Assembly (NCBI RefSeq): GCF_025642785.1
Contig: NZ_JANZKU010000011.1
Location: 62,001 to 126,000 of the forward strand
Length of the DNA: 64,000 nt
Reading direction: 5' to 3'
DNA from: Pseudomonas sp. RIT-PI-AD
GTDB lineage: Bacteria; Pseudomonadota; Gammaproteobacteria; Pseudomonadales; Pseudomonadaceae
Shown: positions 17,968 through 32,244 of the stretch, in pieces
Numbering within the stretch: the first letter of the stretch is position 1
How the letters are laid out: every line of letters starts with the position of its first letter
Made by a program: the position numbers and the translations under genes
Notes under the pieces: generated by a model
Told to the model about the DNA's origin: nothing
The model's database searches: none
Seen by the model: the letters and a program-made list of their open reading frames with translations, nothing else

Positions 17968-19224
17968 ATGCCCGACAGCAACGCCCTCTACATCGCCCCC
18001 GATCAGCTTTGCGTAGGTCTCTATGTCCAGCTCGATTTAGCCTGGTGGGAACATTCGTTCGCCTTCAGCAACTTCAAGATCAAGGACGAGGCGCAGATCA
18101 AGGCCCTGCACAAGCTGGGCCTGAAGAAAGTCCGCTACGACCCGGCGCGCAGCGATTGCCCGCCCCTGGAGCCCGAGCCCCAGGCCGAGGCCACGGCGCC
18201 CGTCGAGGCCGCGCCGCCGAGCCCCGAGGAGATGGCGCGGCAGAAACGCGTGGAAAAGCTCAGCGTGCTGCGCAAGCGCCTGGCCGAGGTCGACCGCAAG
18301 TTCGTGCAGACCAGCCAGCGCGCCAAGGGCCTGACCCAGACCCTGCGGCGCCAGCCGGAGGAACTGACCAAGGAGGCCGGCGCCTTGATCGGAGAACTGG
18401 TCGAGGCGGTGCTCGCCGAGGATGGCGTGGTGCTGCACAGCATCAATGGCAAGGCCTCCGACGACGCCTACTACCACCCGCTGAACGTCACCGTGCTCTC
18501 CATGCTGCTCGCCCGCCAGCTCGGCTTCGATGCCGAGGCATGCCATAGCCTGGGCATGGGCGCGGTGCTGCACGACATCGGCAAGCTGGAGATCCCCAGC
18601 AAGGTGCTGCTCAAACCCGAGCCGCTCACCCGCCCCGAGCAGCAATTGCTGCAGATGCACACCGAATACGGGCTGCGCATGGGCCAGAAGCTGATGTTCG
18701 ACGACGATGTGCTGCGGATCATCCACGAGCACCACGAATATTGCGACGGCAGCGGCTACCCGCGTCAGTTGCACGAGCCGGCGATCAGCCGCCTGAGCCG
18801 GGTGGTGTGCATCGCCAACCACTTCGACAACCTGTGCAACCCGCTCAACCCGCGGGACGGGCTCAGCCCCCACGAGGCCCTGGCGAAGATGTTCGCCCAG
18901 CGTGGGCGCTTCGACGACGTGGCGTTGAAAGCCTTCATCCGCTGCATGGGCGTCTATCCGCCCGGCAGCCTGGTGCAACTGGAGGACGATCGCTATGGCC
19001 TGGTGCTGGGCATGCACCCGACCCTGCCCCTGAAGCCGACGCTGATCCTCTACGACCCCAAGGTACCCAAGGCGGAAGCGCTGATCGTCGACCTCGAGCA
19101 GGAGCCGCGCCTGGCCATCGCCCGCGCCATGCGGCCGGCGCAGCTACCCGCCGACGCCCTCGAATACCTCAACCCGCGGCAGCAGCTCTCCTACTACGTC
19201 GATCCCCGCCAGGCGCGCGCCTGA
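17968..19224 (+). CDS. HD-GYP domain cyclic-di-GMP phosphodiesterase-type protein
   Basis: A 418-residue protein. The N-terminal DUF3391-like domain (residues 1-130, DQLCVGLYVQLDLAWWEHSF...FKIKDEAQIKAL) precedes an HD-GYP domain (about 145-340). Metal and substrate residues are visible: HDIGKLEIP (H202-D203), HTEYG, and HHEYCDGSGYP (H255-P265, the GYP triad intact). The family hydrolyses c-di-GMP to GMP or pGpG. The C-terminal tail of about 70 residues may be regulatory. A -10-like TAGACT (17927-17932) lies 35 nt upstream of the ATG; the ribosome-binding site is weak. It converges on rlmJ with an 8-nt gap. Lying beside dipA, it makes a second potential c-di-GMP hydrolase in the same 5 kb. Confidence 0.9.
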   Translation: MPDSNALYIAPDQLCVGLYVQLDLAWWEHSFAFSNFKIKDEAQIKALHKLGLKKVRYDPARSDCPPLEPEPQAEATAPVEAAPPSPEEMARQKRVEKLSVLRKRLAEVDRKFVQTSQRAKGLTQTLRRQPEELTKEAGALIGELVEAVLAEDGVVLHSINGKASDDAYYHPLNVTVLSMLLARQLGFDAEACHSLGMGAVLHDIGKLEIPSKVLLKPEPLTRPEQQLLQMHTEYGLRMGQKLMFDDDVLRIIHEHHEYCDGSGYPRQLHEPAISRLSRVVCIANHFDNLCNPLNPRDGLSPHEALAKMFAQRGRFDDVALKAFIRCMGVYPPGSLVQLEDDRYGLVLGMHPTLPLKPTLILYDPKVPKAEALIVDLEQEPRLAIARAMRPAQLPADALEYLNPRQQLSYYVDPRQARA

Positions 19225-19232
19225 AACGGCGC

Positions 19233-20081
19233 TCAGGCGCCCGGCTTTTCCTCGATCAGCCAGTCCAGCCGCCAGCCCCCCTGGCTCTGCGCCAGGTGCT
19301 CGGCCAACCAGGGCAACAGCGTCCGCAGTTCCTCCTCCAGGCCCCAGGGCGGGTTGGCGATGGCCAGCCCGGAGCCGTTCAGGCGCTGCGCCTCGTCCGC
19401 GGGGTGCACCAGCAACTCGACCCGCAGCAGCTTGGGCGCGCCGCTGTTCTGCAGGTCGCGGTAGAAGCGCTTGAGCTGGCGCTCGTCCTTGATCGGATAC
19501 CAGAGCGCCACCACCGCCTGGCGCATGCGGCCGATGGCTTCCTGCAGGGCGCGGGCGCCGCGCTGCAACTCGTCGGACTGCTCGTAGGGCGGATCGATCA
19601 GCAGGATCACGCGCTTCTCGCGGGTCGGCAGCAGCGCCCGCGGCACATGCCAACCCTCGCCCAGGTGAACCGCGACGCGGCGGTCGCCGGCCATGTTCTC
19701 CTTGAGCAGGCGGCCGTCTTCCGGGTGCTTTTCGTTGAGGTGCAGACGGTCCTGCTCGCGGCTCAGGTGGCGCGCCAGCTCCGGCGATCCGGGGTAGTAG
19801 CGCAGCTCGCCGCGGGGATTCAGGGCGAGGATGGCGCCGCGGTAGTCGGCCAGCGCCGCCGGCGCGTCGGGCGCGTCCCACAGGCGGCCGATGCCGGCCT
19901 GCCATTCGCCGGTGCGACTGGCCTGGTCGCCGCGCAAGTCGTAGAGGCCGATGCCGGCGTGGCTGTCGACATAGGCGAAGGCGGCCTCCTTGCGCGACAG
20001 CAGGGCGATCAGCCGGGCCAGGGTGAGGTGCTTGAGCACGTCGGCGTGGTTGCCGGCGTGGAAGGCGTGGCGGTAGTTCAT
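19233..20081 (-). CDS. rlmJ: 23S rRNA (adenine-2030-N6)-methyltransferase RlmJ
   Basis: A 282-residue SAM-dependent methyltransferase. The N-terminal NYRHAFHAGNHADVLKH is characteristic of the family. VDSHAGIGLYDL forms the SAM site, and the catalytic IDPPYEQ (DPPY motif of N6-adenine methyltransferases) is intact. It modifies A2030 of 23S rRNA. Length matches E. coli RlmJ (YhiR). It is divergent from the acyl-CoA dehydrogenase gene. Confidence 0.95.
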   Translation of the reverse strand: MNYRHAFHAGNHADVLKHLTLARLIALLSRKEAAFAYVDSHAGIGLYDLRGDQASRTGEWQAGIGRLWDAPDAPAALADYRGAILALNPRGELRYYPGSPELARHLSREQDRLHLNEKHPEDGRLLKENMAGDRRVAVHLGEGWHVPRALLPTREKRVILLIDPPYEQSDELQRGARALQEAIGRMRQAVVALWYPIKDERQLKRFYRDLQNSGAPKLLRVELLVHPADEAQRLNGSGLAIANPPWGLEEELRTLLPWLAEHLAQSQGGWRLDWLIEEKPGA

Positions 20082-20254
20082 GGCGATCCTCTCATCGGGC
20101 GGCGATTCTAGCAGGCCGGGAAAAGCCGCTGTCGGCCCGCCGCGATCGGCGGCGCGCGTGGCCGGGCTTCTGCGCCGCCATCACGCCCGTGCATGGTGCT
20201 AGGCGGGCGCCGCGCGCGGCCCCTAGACTGCGCCGATCCCACGGAGGTACGTCC

Positions 20255-22057
20255 ATGTCCGAGACCCTGCTCAGTTCCCGCAACCTGGCCTTCGAGCTGT
20301 ACGAAGTGCTTGATGCCGAAGCCCTGACCCAGCGCGAACGCTTCGCCGAACACAGCCGCGAAACCTTCGACGCCGCCCTGGGCACCGCGCGCAGCCTGTC
20401 CGAGAAATACTTCGCCCCGCACAACCGCAAGGGCGACGAGCAGGAGCCGGAGTACGTCGACGGCGCCGCGGTGCTGATCCCCGAGGTGAAGCCGGCGGTC
20501 GACGCCTTCCTCGCGGCCGGCTTCCTCAATGCCACCCGCGGCTTCGAACAGGGCGGCATGCAGCTGCCGACGCTGCTGTCCCAGGCCTGCTTCGCCCATT
20601 TCCAGGCGGCCAACGTCGGCAGTTCGGCCTACCCCTTCCTGACCATGGGCGCGGCCAACCTGATCGAGAGCTTCGGCAGCGAGGAGCAGAAGCGGCGCTT
20701 CCTGCAACCGATGATCGAAGGGCGCTTCTTCGGCACCATGGCGCTCACCGAGCCCCACGCCGGCTCGTCCCTGGCGGATATCCGCACCCGCGCCGAGCCG
20801 GCGGGGGACGGCAGCTACCGGATCCGTGGCAACAAGATCTTCATTTCCGGCGGCGACCACCCGCTGGCGGAGAATATCGTGCACATGGTGCTGGCCAAGC
20901 TGCCGGACGCGCCGCCCGGGGTGAAGGGCATCTCGCTGTTCATCGTGCCCAAGTTCCTGGTGGACGACGACGGCGCCCTGGGCCCGCGCAACGACGTGAT
21001 CCTCGCCGGCCTGTTCCACAAGATGGGCTACCGCGGCACCACCTCCACCGCGCTGAACTTCGGCGACGCCGGCGCCTGCGTCGGCTACCTGGTGGGCCGG
21101 CCGCACCAGGGCCTGGCCTACATGTTCCAGATGATGAACGAGGCGCGGATCGGCGTCGGCATGGGTGCGGTGATGCTCGGCTACGCCGGCTACCTGTATT
21201 CCCTCGACTACGCCCGCGAGCGCCCCCAGGGGCGCCTGCCGGACGGCAAGGACCCGGCGTCGGGCCAGGTGGCGATCATCCGCCACGCCGACGTGCGGCG
21301 CATGCTGCTGACCCAGAAGGCCTACGTCGAGGGCGCCTTCGACCTGGCGCTCTATGCGGCGCGCTTGGTGGACGACAGCCAGACCCTGGCCAGCGAGGAA
21401 GGCCGCCGCCAAGCCCACGAACTGCTCGACCTGCTCACCCCGGTGGTCAAGTCCTGGCCCTCGGAGTTCTGCCTGAAGGCCAACGAACTGGCGATCCAGA
21501 TCCTCGGCGGCCATGGCTACACCCGCGAATACCCGGTGGAGCAGTACTACCGCGACAACCGCCTGAACCCGATCCACGAAGGCACCCATGGCATCCAGTC
21601 CCTCGACCTGCTCGGGCGCAAGATCGGGCAGAACGGTGGCGCCGGGCTCAAGCGCCTGACCCGATTGATCCAGGACACCTGCACCCGCGCCGGCGAGTTC
21701 CCGGCGCTGATGCCGCTGCGCGAACCCCTGGAGCGCCTGCTGGCGAACCTCTCCGAGGTCACCCTGGGGTTGCTCGGCGACCTGCTGCAAGGCCAGGTCA
21801 ACCGCGGCCTGGCCAACTCGGCGCTGTACCTCAAGGTGTTCGGCCACCTGGTGATCGGCTGGCGCTGGCTGGAACAGGCGATCCGCGCCGAGCAGGGCCT
21901 GGCCCGCGGCGAGGCGACGGATGCCGACTTCTACCGCGGCAAGTTGCAGGCGGCGCGTTACTTCCTCACCTGGGAAGTGCCCGGCTGCCACCACGAACTG
22001 GCCCTGCTGGAGGCCCGCGACGACACCTGCCTGGCGATGCAGGAGGCCTGGTTCTAG
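20255..22057 (+). CDS. acyl-CoA dehydrogenase (long form, 600 aa)
   Basis: A flavoprotein that oxidises an acyl-CoA to the 2-enoyl-CoA. It has an N-terminal alpha domain, the FAD-binding MALTEPHAGSSLADIRT, a beta domain, and the C-terminal QILGGHGYTREYPVEQYYRDNRLNPIHEGTHGIQSLD with the catalytic Glu region. The extra C-terminal domain of about 130 residues (from about 465) marks the AidB/DMSP-type long acyl-CoA dehydrogenases. The ATG at 20255 follows GGAGG by 8 nt, so 22 upstream residues are excluded. In P. aeruginosa a homologue sits beside rlmJ. The substrate chain is not deducible. Confidence 0.92.
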   Translation: MSETLLSSRNLAFELYEVLDAEALTQRERFAEHSRETFDAALGTARSLSEKYFAPHNRKGDEQEPEYVDGAAVLIPEVKPAVDAFLAAGFLNATRGFEQGGMQLPTLLSQACFAHFQAANVGSSAYPFLTMGAANLIESFGSEEQKRRFLQPMIEGRFFGTMALTEPHAGSSLADIRTRAEPAGDGSYRIRGNKIFISGGDHPLAENIVHMVLAKLPDAPPGVKGISLFIVPKFLVDDDGALGPRNDVILAGLFHKMGYRGTTSTALNFGDAGACVGYLVGRPHQGLAYMFQMMNEARIGVGMGAVMLGYAGYLYSLDYARERPQGRLPDGKDPASGQVAIIRHADVRRMLLTQKAYVEGAFDLALYAARLVDDSQTLASEEGRRQAHELLDLLTPVVKSWPSEFCLKANELAIQILGGHGYTREYPVEQYYRDNRLNPIHEGTHGIQSLDLLGRKIGQNGGAGLKRLTRLIQDTCTRAGEFPALMPLREPLERLLANLSEVTLGLLGDLLQGQVNRGLANSALYLKVFGHLVIGWRWLEQAIRAEQGLARGEATDADFYRGKLQAARYFLTWEVPGCHHELALLEARDDTCLAMQEAWF

Positions 22058-22363
22058 CGCGATACGCGGCCCTGGGGACGCGCGTCTGCTCCAGGCGCCG
22101 CCCCGCCGGTTGCCGCGGTCTCGCGGCGCGACCGAATCGCGCCGTCAACCCGGCGACGGCGCCGATCCGGGCACCATTGCGGGGCATCCGCCGCCCGCCG
22201 CGCAGCTTCGCGGCCACCGCTCGGCAACAATCTGTCCGCCCTTCGGCAAAACGCCGAAAAACGCCTTTACAGCCTGATAAATCCGCAGGTTAGAATCCGG
22301 CCCAGCACCGCAGGTCTTCGCGCGGCGCGCCTCCCCGCCTTTCCTCATCTCCGGAGTACACCC
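22058..22363. other. 306-bp intergenic region upstream of the antiporter
   Basis: No gene is seen. It holds GC-rich sequence, a short hairpin TTCGGC/GCCGAA (22242-22258) and a candidate promoter just downstream of it. The hairpin could end transcription of the dehydrogenase gene. Confidence 0.5.
22266..22296 (+). promoter_or_regulatory. candidate sigma70 promoter of the antiporter-mscK run
   Basis: TTTACA (22266-22271) and TAGAAT (22291-22296) are separated by 19 bp and lie about 68 nt before the TTG start, in the only AT-leaning part of this gap. Confidence 0.45.
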
Positions 22364-24109
<1,746 letters not shown>

Positions 24110-24143
24110 ATCCCTGTTTTCCACGGATATCCCCCCTCTACCC

Positions 24144-29034
<4,891 letters not shown>

Positions 29035-29117
29035 GGAAGTGGGCGAGGCGGTGCGCCACGCCACGGTAACGCGGTGCCTGAAACGGTCATCCTGGCGTTT
29101 TGGAAGGGACGCTCCAA

Positions 29118-29978
29118 ATGCCAGAGAGCCTCATACGCAAATTCGAAACGGGTTCCGGCCCCTTGGCTTTTTCGATCGATGCGCTTTCCCAGGTACAACT
29201 TAGAAAGCGAATCGCCGACGATCTCCATGCTCGTGTCGAGAAGCCAGAACAGATATATCAGGGCATGGCTCCTCTTTGCGGTCCAGCGGCGTTCATGTTC
29301 TGTCTCGCCAAAACCTCGCCCTACGTTTACGCCCGTTATGTGATCGATCTGGCGGAAACCGGCGAGGCCATGTTGGGGGCGCTGCATATAAAACCGGGGA
29401 ACTCCTGTCGAAACGCACAACTGGGCTCCAGCATTGCGGCTGTCGACTGGATCGCATTGGCCAGCCTGCGAGATGCGTCCAACACCGTACTGGCAATGGC
29501 GGATCCGGACTCGTCGACGGCAGGCATCACCGGTTCGGCGACCATGGCCGCCTGGTTCCAGCACTGCGGTCTGTTTTCCTCGGTTTCGAACCAGGCCCAG
29601 TACGCGCCCGCATCGCTCGAACGGTTGCTCGCCGCCGACCGCTATGTGGGACTCGGGCACTTCGTCTGCTTGCTGATACGCGCGGCCATCGTGGAGAGGG
29701 TGGGCGGGGAAGTGCCGATGAACAAGCTGGGGCACGGAACGCCCAAGACCTTGCTGGGTACGCCGGATCACTGGGTGGTCGTGCAGAGCCCGCTGCGCCT
29801 GGGGCCCTGCTGCTACAACCCGGCCCATCCGCCCTCCGCCGAAGCCCTGCTGCAAGCCCGGCTGACCTTCGATATCTATTCATGGGGAATGACCACCCTG
29901 AATAATCGGGTTTCCGATCTGAGGGTCCGGCAATTCCTTCCCTACTTCTATGGCTTCGTATCGGCAGGTCAGGCATGA
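29118..29978 (+). CDS. papain-like Cys-His protein, cassette copy 1 (candidate toxin)
   Basis: A 286-residue protein with no signal peptide or membrane helix. The pattern Leu-Cys54-Gly-Pro-Ala-Ala-Phe begins a helix, as in papain-fold/C39-like peptidases. His218 in GTPDHWVVV lies on a predicted strand, as the second catalytic residue would. Other blocks shared with copy 2 are DWIALASLRD (110-119), AGIT (135-138), GTPKT and LPYFYGF near the end. The start at 29118 matches the N terminus of copy 2 (MPE.LIR.FE.G); a TTG 18 nt upstream is less likely. Its TGA overlaps the ATG of the lipoprotein gene, implying coupled translation. I know similar unassigned proteins but no published function. A cell-wall amidase or peptidase effector is inference. 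Confidence 0.75.
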   Translation: MPESLIRKFETGSGPLAFSIDALSQVQLRKRIADDLHARVEKPEQIYQGMAPLCGPAAFMFCLAKTSPYVYARYVIDLAETGEAMLGALHIKPGNSCRNAQLGSSIAAVDWIALASLRDASNTVLAMADPDSSTAGITGSATMAAWFQHCGLFSSVSNQAQYAPASLERLLAADRYVGLGHFVCLLIRAAIVERVGGEVPMNKLGHGTPKTLLGTPDHWVVVQSPLRLGPCCYNPAHPPSAEALLQARLTFDIYSWGMTTLNNRVSDLRVRQFLPYFYGFVSAGQA

Positions 29979-31126
29979 GAGATCCACGACGCCCCCTCCA
30001 CCGTCCGCTGCTCGCGCTGGCATTGCTTTTTCTCGCAGGCTGCCGGACGGAGCCGCCCCTTCCACTCGATCCCCCCCCGCTGATCGACGTCGGCTCGGAC
30101 ACCTGGCGCTTGCCTCCTATCGCGCTGGCGTTCTCCAAGGATGCTCGCCATTTTCTCGCCGCTGGCGAACGCCAAAGTGTTCGCCTCTACGACAGCCAAC
30201 GCCACGCGGTCGTCAACGAGTTCACCAGCAAGAATCGCCTGGATCGCATTTATGGCGCCGGCTTCATCGAGGGGGATACCTATTACATCGCCAGCGAGGA
30301 CCGGACCCCGCACGGACAAGTGAGGTTGCGAATAGACTCGCTGAGCCAGGCCATGCCCCGTATCGAACGGCACTTCAACCACCAGGGGGACCGGCCCTTC
30401 GTCGTGAATGCCCGCTACGCCAGCTACTACAACCAATGGATGGACTGGCACACCGAGCAATGGACGACAGAGGTACCCACCGCCCATCCCGGCGGGGCGG
30501 GCAGTTACCGGCTGACCGAGGCGGGTAACGTGCTGACGACCGACCCCAATCGCAGCCGGTTCCTGCTGCACGACCCCCGGAATGGGCGATCCACGCTGTG
30601 GAAAAGCGGTCTGCGGATGGACGATACCGCCCTCCTCCAAGGGGGCCGCCAGGTCGTCACCGTCGGCGCCGGAGGCAGCTGCGAAGCCTGGTCGCTACCG
30701 GACCATCGCTCCGTCGGCACCTGCACCGGCGCCTGGTTCGCATCGGGGTATTCCCTGCTCGCCGTCGCGCCGCACGCACCGCTGTTCGCCGTCGCGAACG
30801 GCACGCGCGTCCGGGTGTATGCGCTCTCGCCCTGGCAACTGCTCCTCGAGCAGGAGACCGCCTCGCCCGTGTCCGCCGTAGCGCTGTCCGACCGAGGCCA
30901 CCTGGCAGTGGCCCGCGGGGACGGCTCGGTAACACTGTGGAATGCGTCGGCACGTACCCTGGTGGGCGCGCTGACGGTGCTCGATGGAGCCGGACGCCCG
31001 CTGAGCTCGATCGAGCACCTGGCCGTCAGCGACCACGGCCAGGTGCTGGTGTCCGGCTGGGGCAACGACCAGGGCGAGTTGCACGTGCTCGAGACCCCGG
31101 AGGCCGTGGCTCGCAGGGAGCCTTGA
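29975..31126 (+). CDS. propeller-like lipoprotein, cassette copy 1 (candidate immunity protein)
   Basis: A 383-residue lipoprotein precursor. The type II signal ends in LFLAGC, with the lipid-bearing Cys near residue 23. The mature protein has weak repeated beta-sheet units that recall WD40/beta-propeller blades, for example LPPIALAFSKDARHFLAAGERQSVRLYDS and LSDRGHLAVARGDGSVTLWNAS. A residue-2 Arg (CR) does not specify inner-membrane retention, so an outer-membrane anchor facing the periplasm is possible. It overlaps the preceding gene by ATGA and is homologous throughout to the lipoprotein of copy 2. The pairing suggests it binds and blocks its partner in the periplasm, which is inference. 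Confidence 0.78.
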   Translation: MRDPRRPLHRPLLALALLFLAGCRTEPPLPLDPPPLIDVGSDTWRLPPIALAFSKDARHFLAAGERQSVRLYDSQRHAVVNEFTSKNRLDRIYGAGFIEGDTYYIASEDRTPHGQVRLRIDSLSQAMPRIERHFNHQGDRPFVVNARYASYYNQWMDWHTEQWTTEVPTAHPGGAGSYRLTEAGNVLTTDPNRSRFLLHDPRNGRSTLWKSGLRMDDTALLQGGRQVVTVGAGGSCEAWSLPDHRSVGTCTGAWFASGYSLLAVAPHAPLFAVANGTRVRVYALSPWQLLLEQETASPVSAVALSDRGHLAVARGDGSVTLWNASARTLVGALTVLDGAGRPLSSIEHLAVSDHGQVLVSGWGNDQGELHVLETPEAVARREP

Positions 31127-31299
31127 GCCGCGCCTTTCGAGCGCAGGCAATCCACCGTCCCTTCCGGCTAGGTGGCCGGAAGATGGCAAGTCCATGGGTG
31201 GACAGCCGGCCACCGGACCTGAACGCCCCCCAATGCAAGGACTTCTCAAAGGGTCAGTCGTCCGTCGTGACCTTCCCGAGGCCCCGATTCGAAACAGGA

Positions 31300-31320
31300 C
31301 GTCACGCTAGAAACGTGACG
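31300..31320. repeat. small hairpin between the two cassettes
   Basis: CGTCACG (31300-31306) and CGTGACG (31314-31320) form a 7-bp stem with a 7-nt loop in the 258-bp gap between cassettes. It may end or punctuate transcription from cassette 1, or mark a junction. There is no T-tract. Confidence 0.35.
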
Positions 31321-31384
31321 GACGTTCGCGACAATCCCCTTGCGATCCGCGATGCTCGACGTCCCGAAAAAAGGAGGCTTCGGT

Positions 31385-32230
31385 ATGCCAGAAACTCTTA
31401 TTCGTGCGTTCGAAAGCGGGCATGAGCCGCTTGTATTCCAAGGCGCTCAACGCGAAATGATCGCCGCCGATCTGCGCGTGCGCGTTGAAACACCAAAGTT
31501 GATCAGCCAAGAAACCGCGTCGCTCTGCGGCCCCGCAGCGTTCATGTATTGCGTGGCGAGCGCCTATCCGCGCCAATACGTAAGCTACGTAATAGAGCTT
31601 GCAACCAAGGGTGAGGCCTCTCTCGGAAAGATGAAGGTGAAGCCCAGTCAAGCTTGTAGGCATCCCCGAATAAGCGCTATCGGCTATACGGATTGGATCG
31701 CTTTGGCCAGCCTGCGCGACTCGACCAACAGCTTCTTCAACATGAATGGCGAGGATGCTTCTATGGCGGGCATAACCACAGGCGGCAATCTTTCGGCATG
31801 GTTCGAATCCAGCGGACTTTTCAATCAGGTCACCGATCAAGCTCATTACCTATCCGCGGGTTCGCTGCAGGGGCTTCTGGCTGCGGAGCGCAGTTCTCGC
31901 CTGGGCAACTATGTATGTTTATTGGTCAGGGCAGCCATCCTGGGAAAGGTCGGGGGCGAACTCCACATGAGTAAAATTGGCCGCAATACACCGAAAACCA
32001 TTCTCGGCACTCCCGATCATTGGATCGTCGTGCAAGGTCCTATGAATCTAGGGCCTTATTGCTACAACTCCGCCTGTCCTGACCATACCGAAGCGCTACT
32101 GGACAAGGAATTGGATTTCCAAGTTTATTCGTGGGGCGCATTGGGAAAGATCAACGGTCGTATCAATAAGTTAACGACGCGATCGTTCTTGCCTTATTTC
32201 TACGGATTCGTAGCTGCGCACAGGGCTTAA
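31385..32230 (+). CDS. papain-like Cys-His protein, cassette copy 2 (candidate toxin)
   Basis: A 281-residue paralogue of the copy 1 protein, alignable from end to end with a few residues' difference near residue 20. The same candidate catalytic set is kept: Cys48 in SLCGPAAFMYC and His212 in LGTPDHWIVVQGP. DWIALASLRDS, MAGIT, NTPKTILGTPDHW, YSWG and FLPYFYGFVAA are also conserved. The ribosome-binding site AAGGAGG is strong. The G+C content is clearly lower than in surrounding genes, with codons such as ATA, TTA and GTA that are rare elsewhere here, pointing to recent acquisition. The lipoprotein gene follows 14 nt later. Confidence 0.75.
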   Translation: MPETLIRAFESGHEPLVFQGAQREMIAADLRVRVETPKLISQETASLCGPAAFMYCVASAYPRQYVSYVIELATKGEASLGKMKVKPSQACRHPRISAIGYTDWIALASLRDSTNSFFNMNGEDASMAGITTGGNLSAWFESSGLFNQVTDQAHYLSAGSLQGLLAAERSSRLGNYVCLLVRAAILGKVGGELHMSKIGRNTPKTILGTPDHWIVVQGPMNLGPYCYNSACPDHTEALLDKELDFQVYSWGALGKINGRINKLTTRSFLPYFYGFVAAHRA

Positions 32231-32244
32231 GAGGAAAAGGCATC

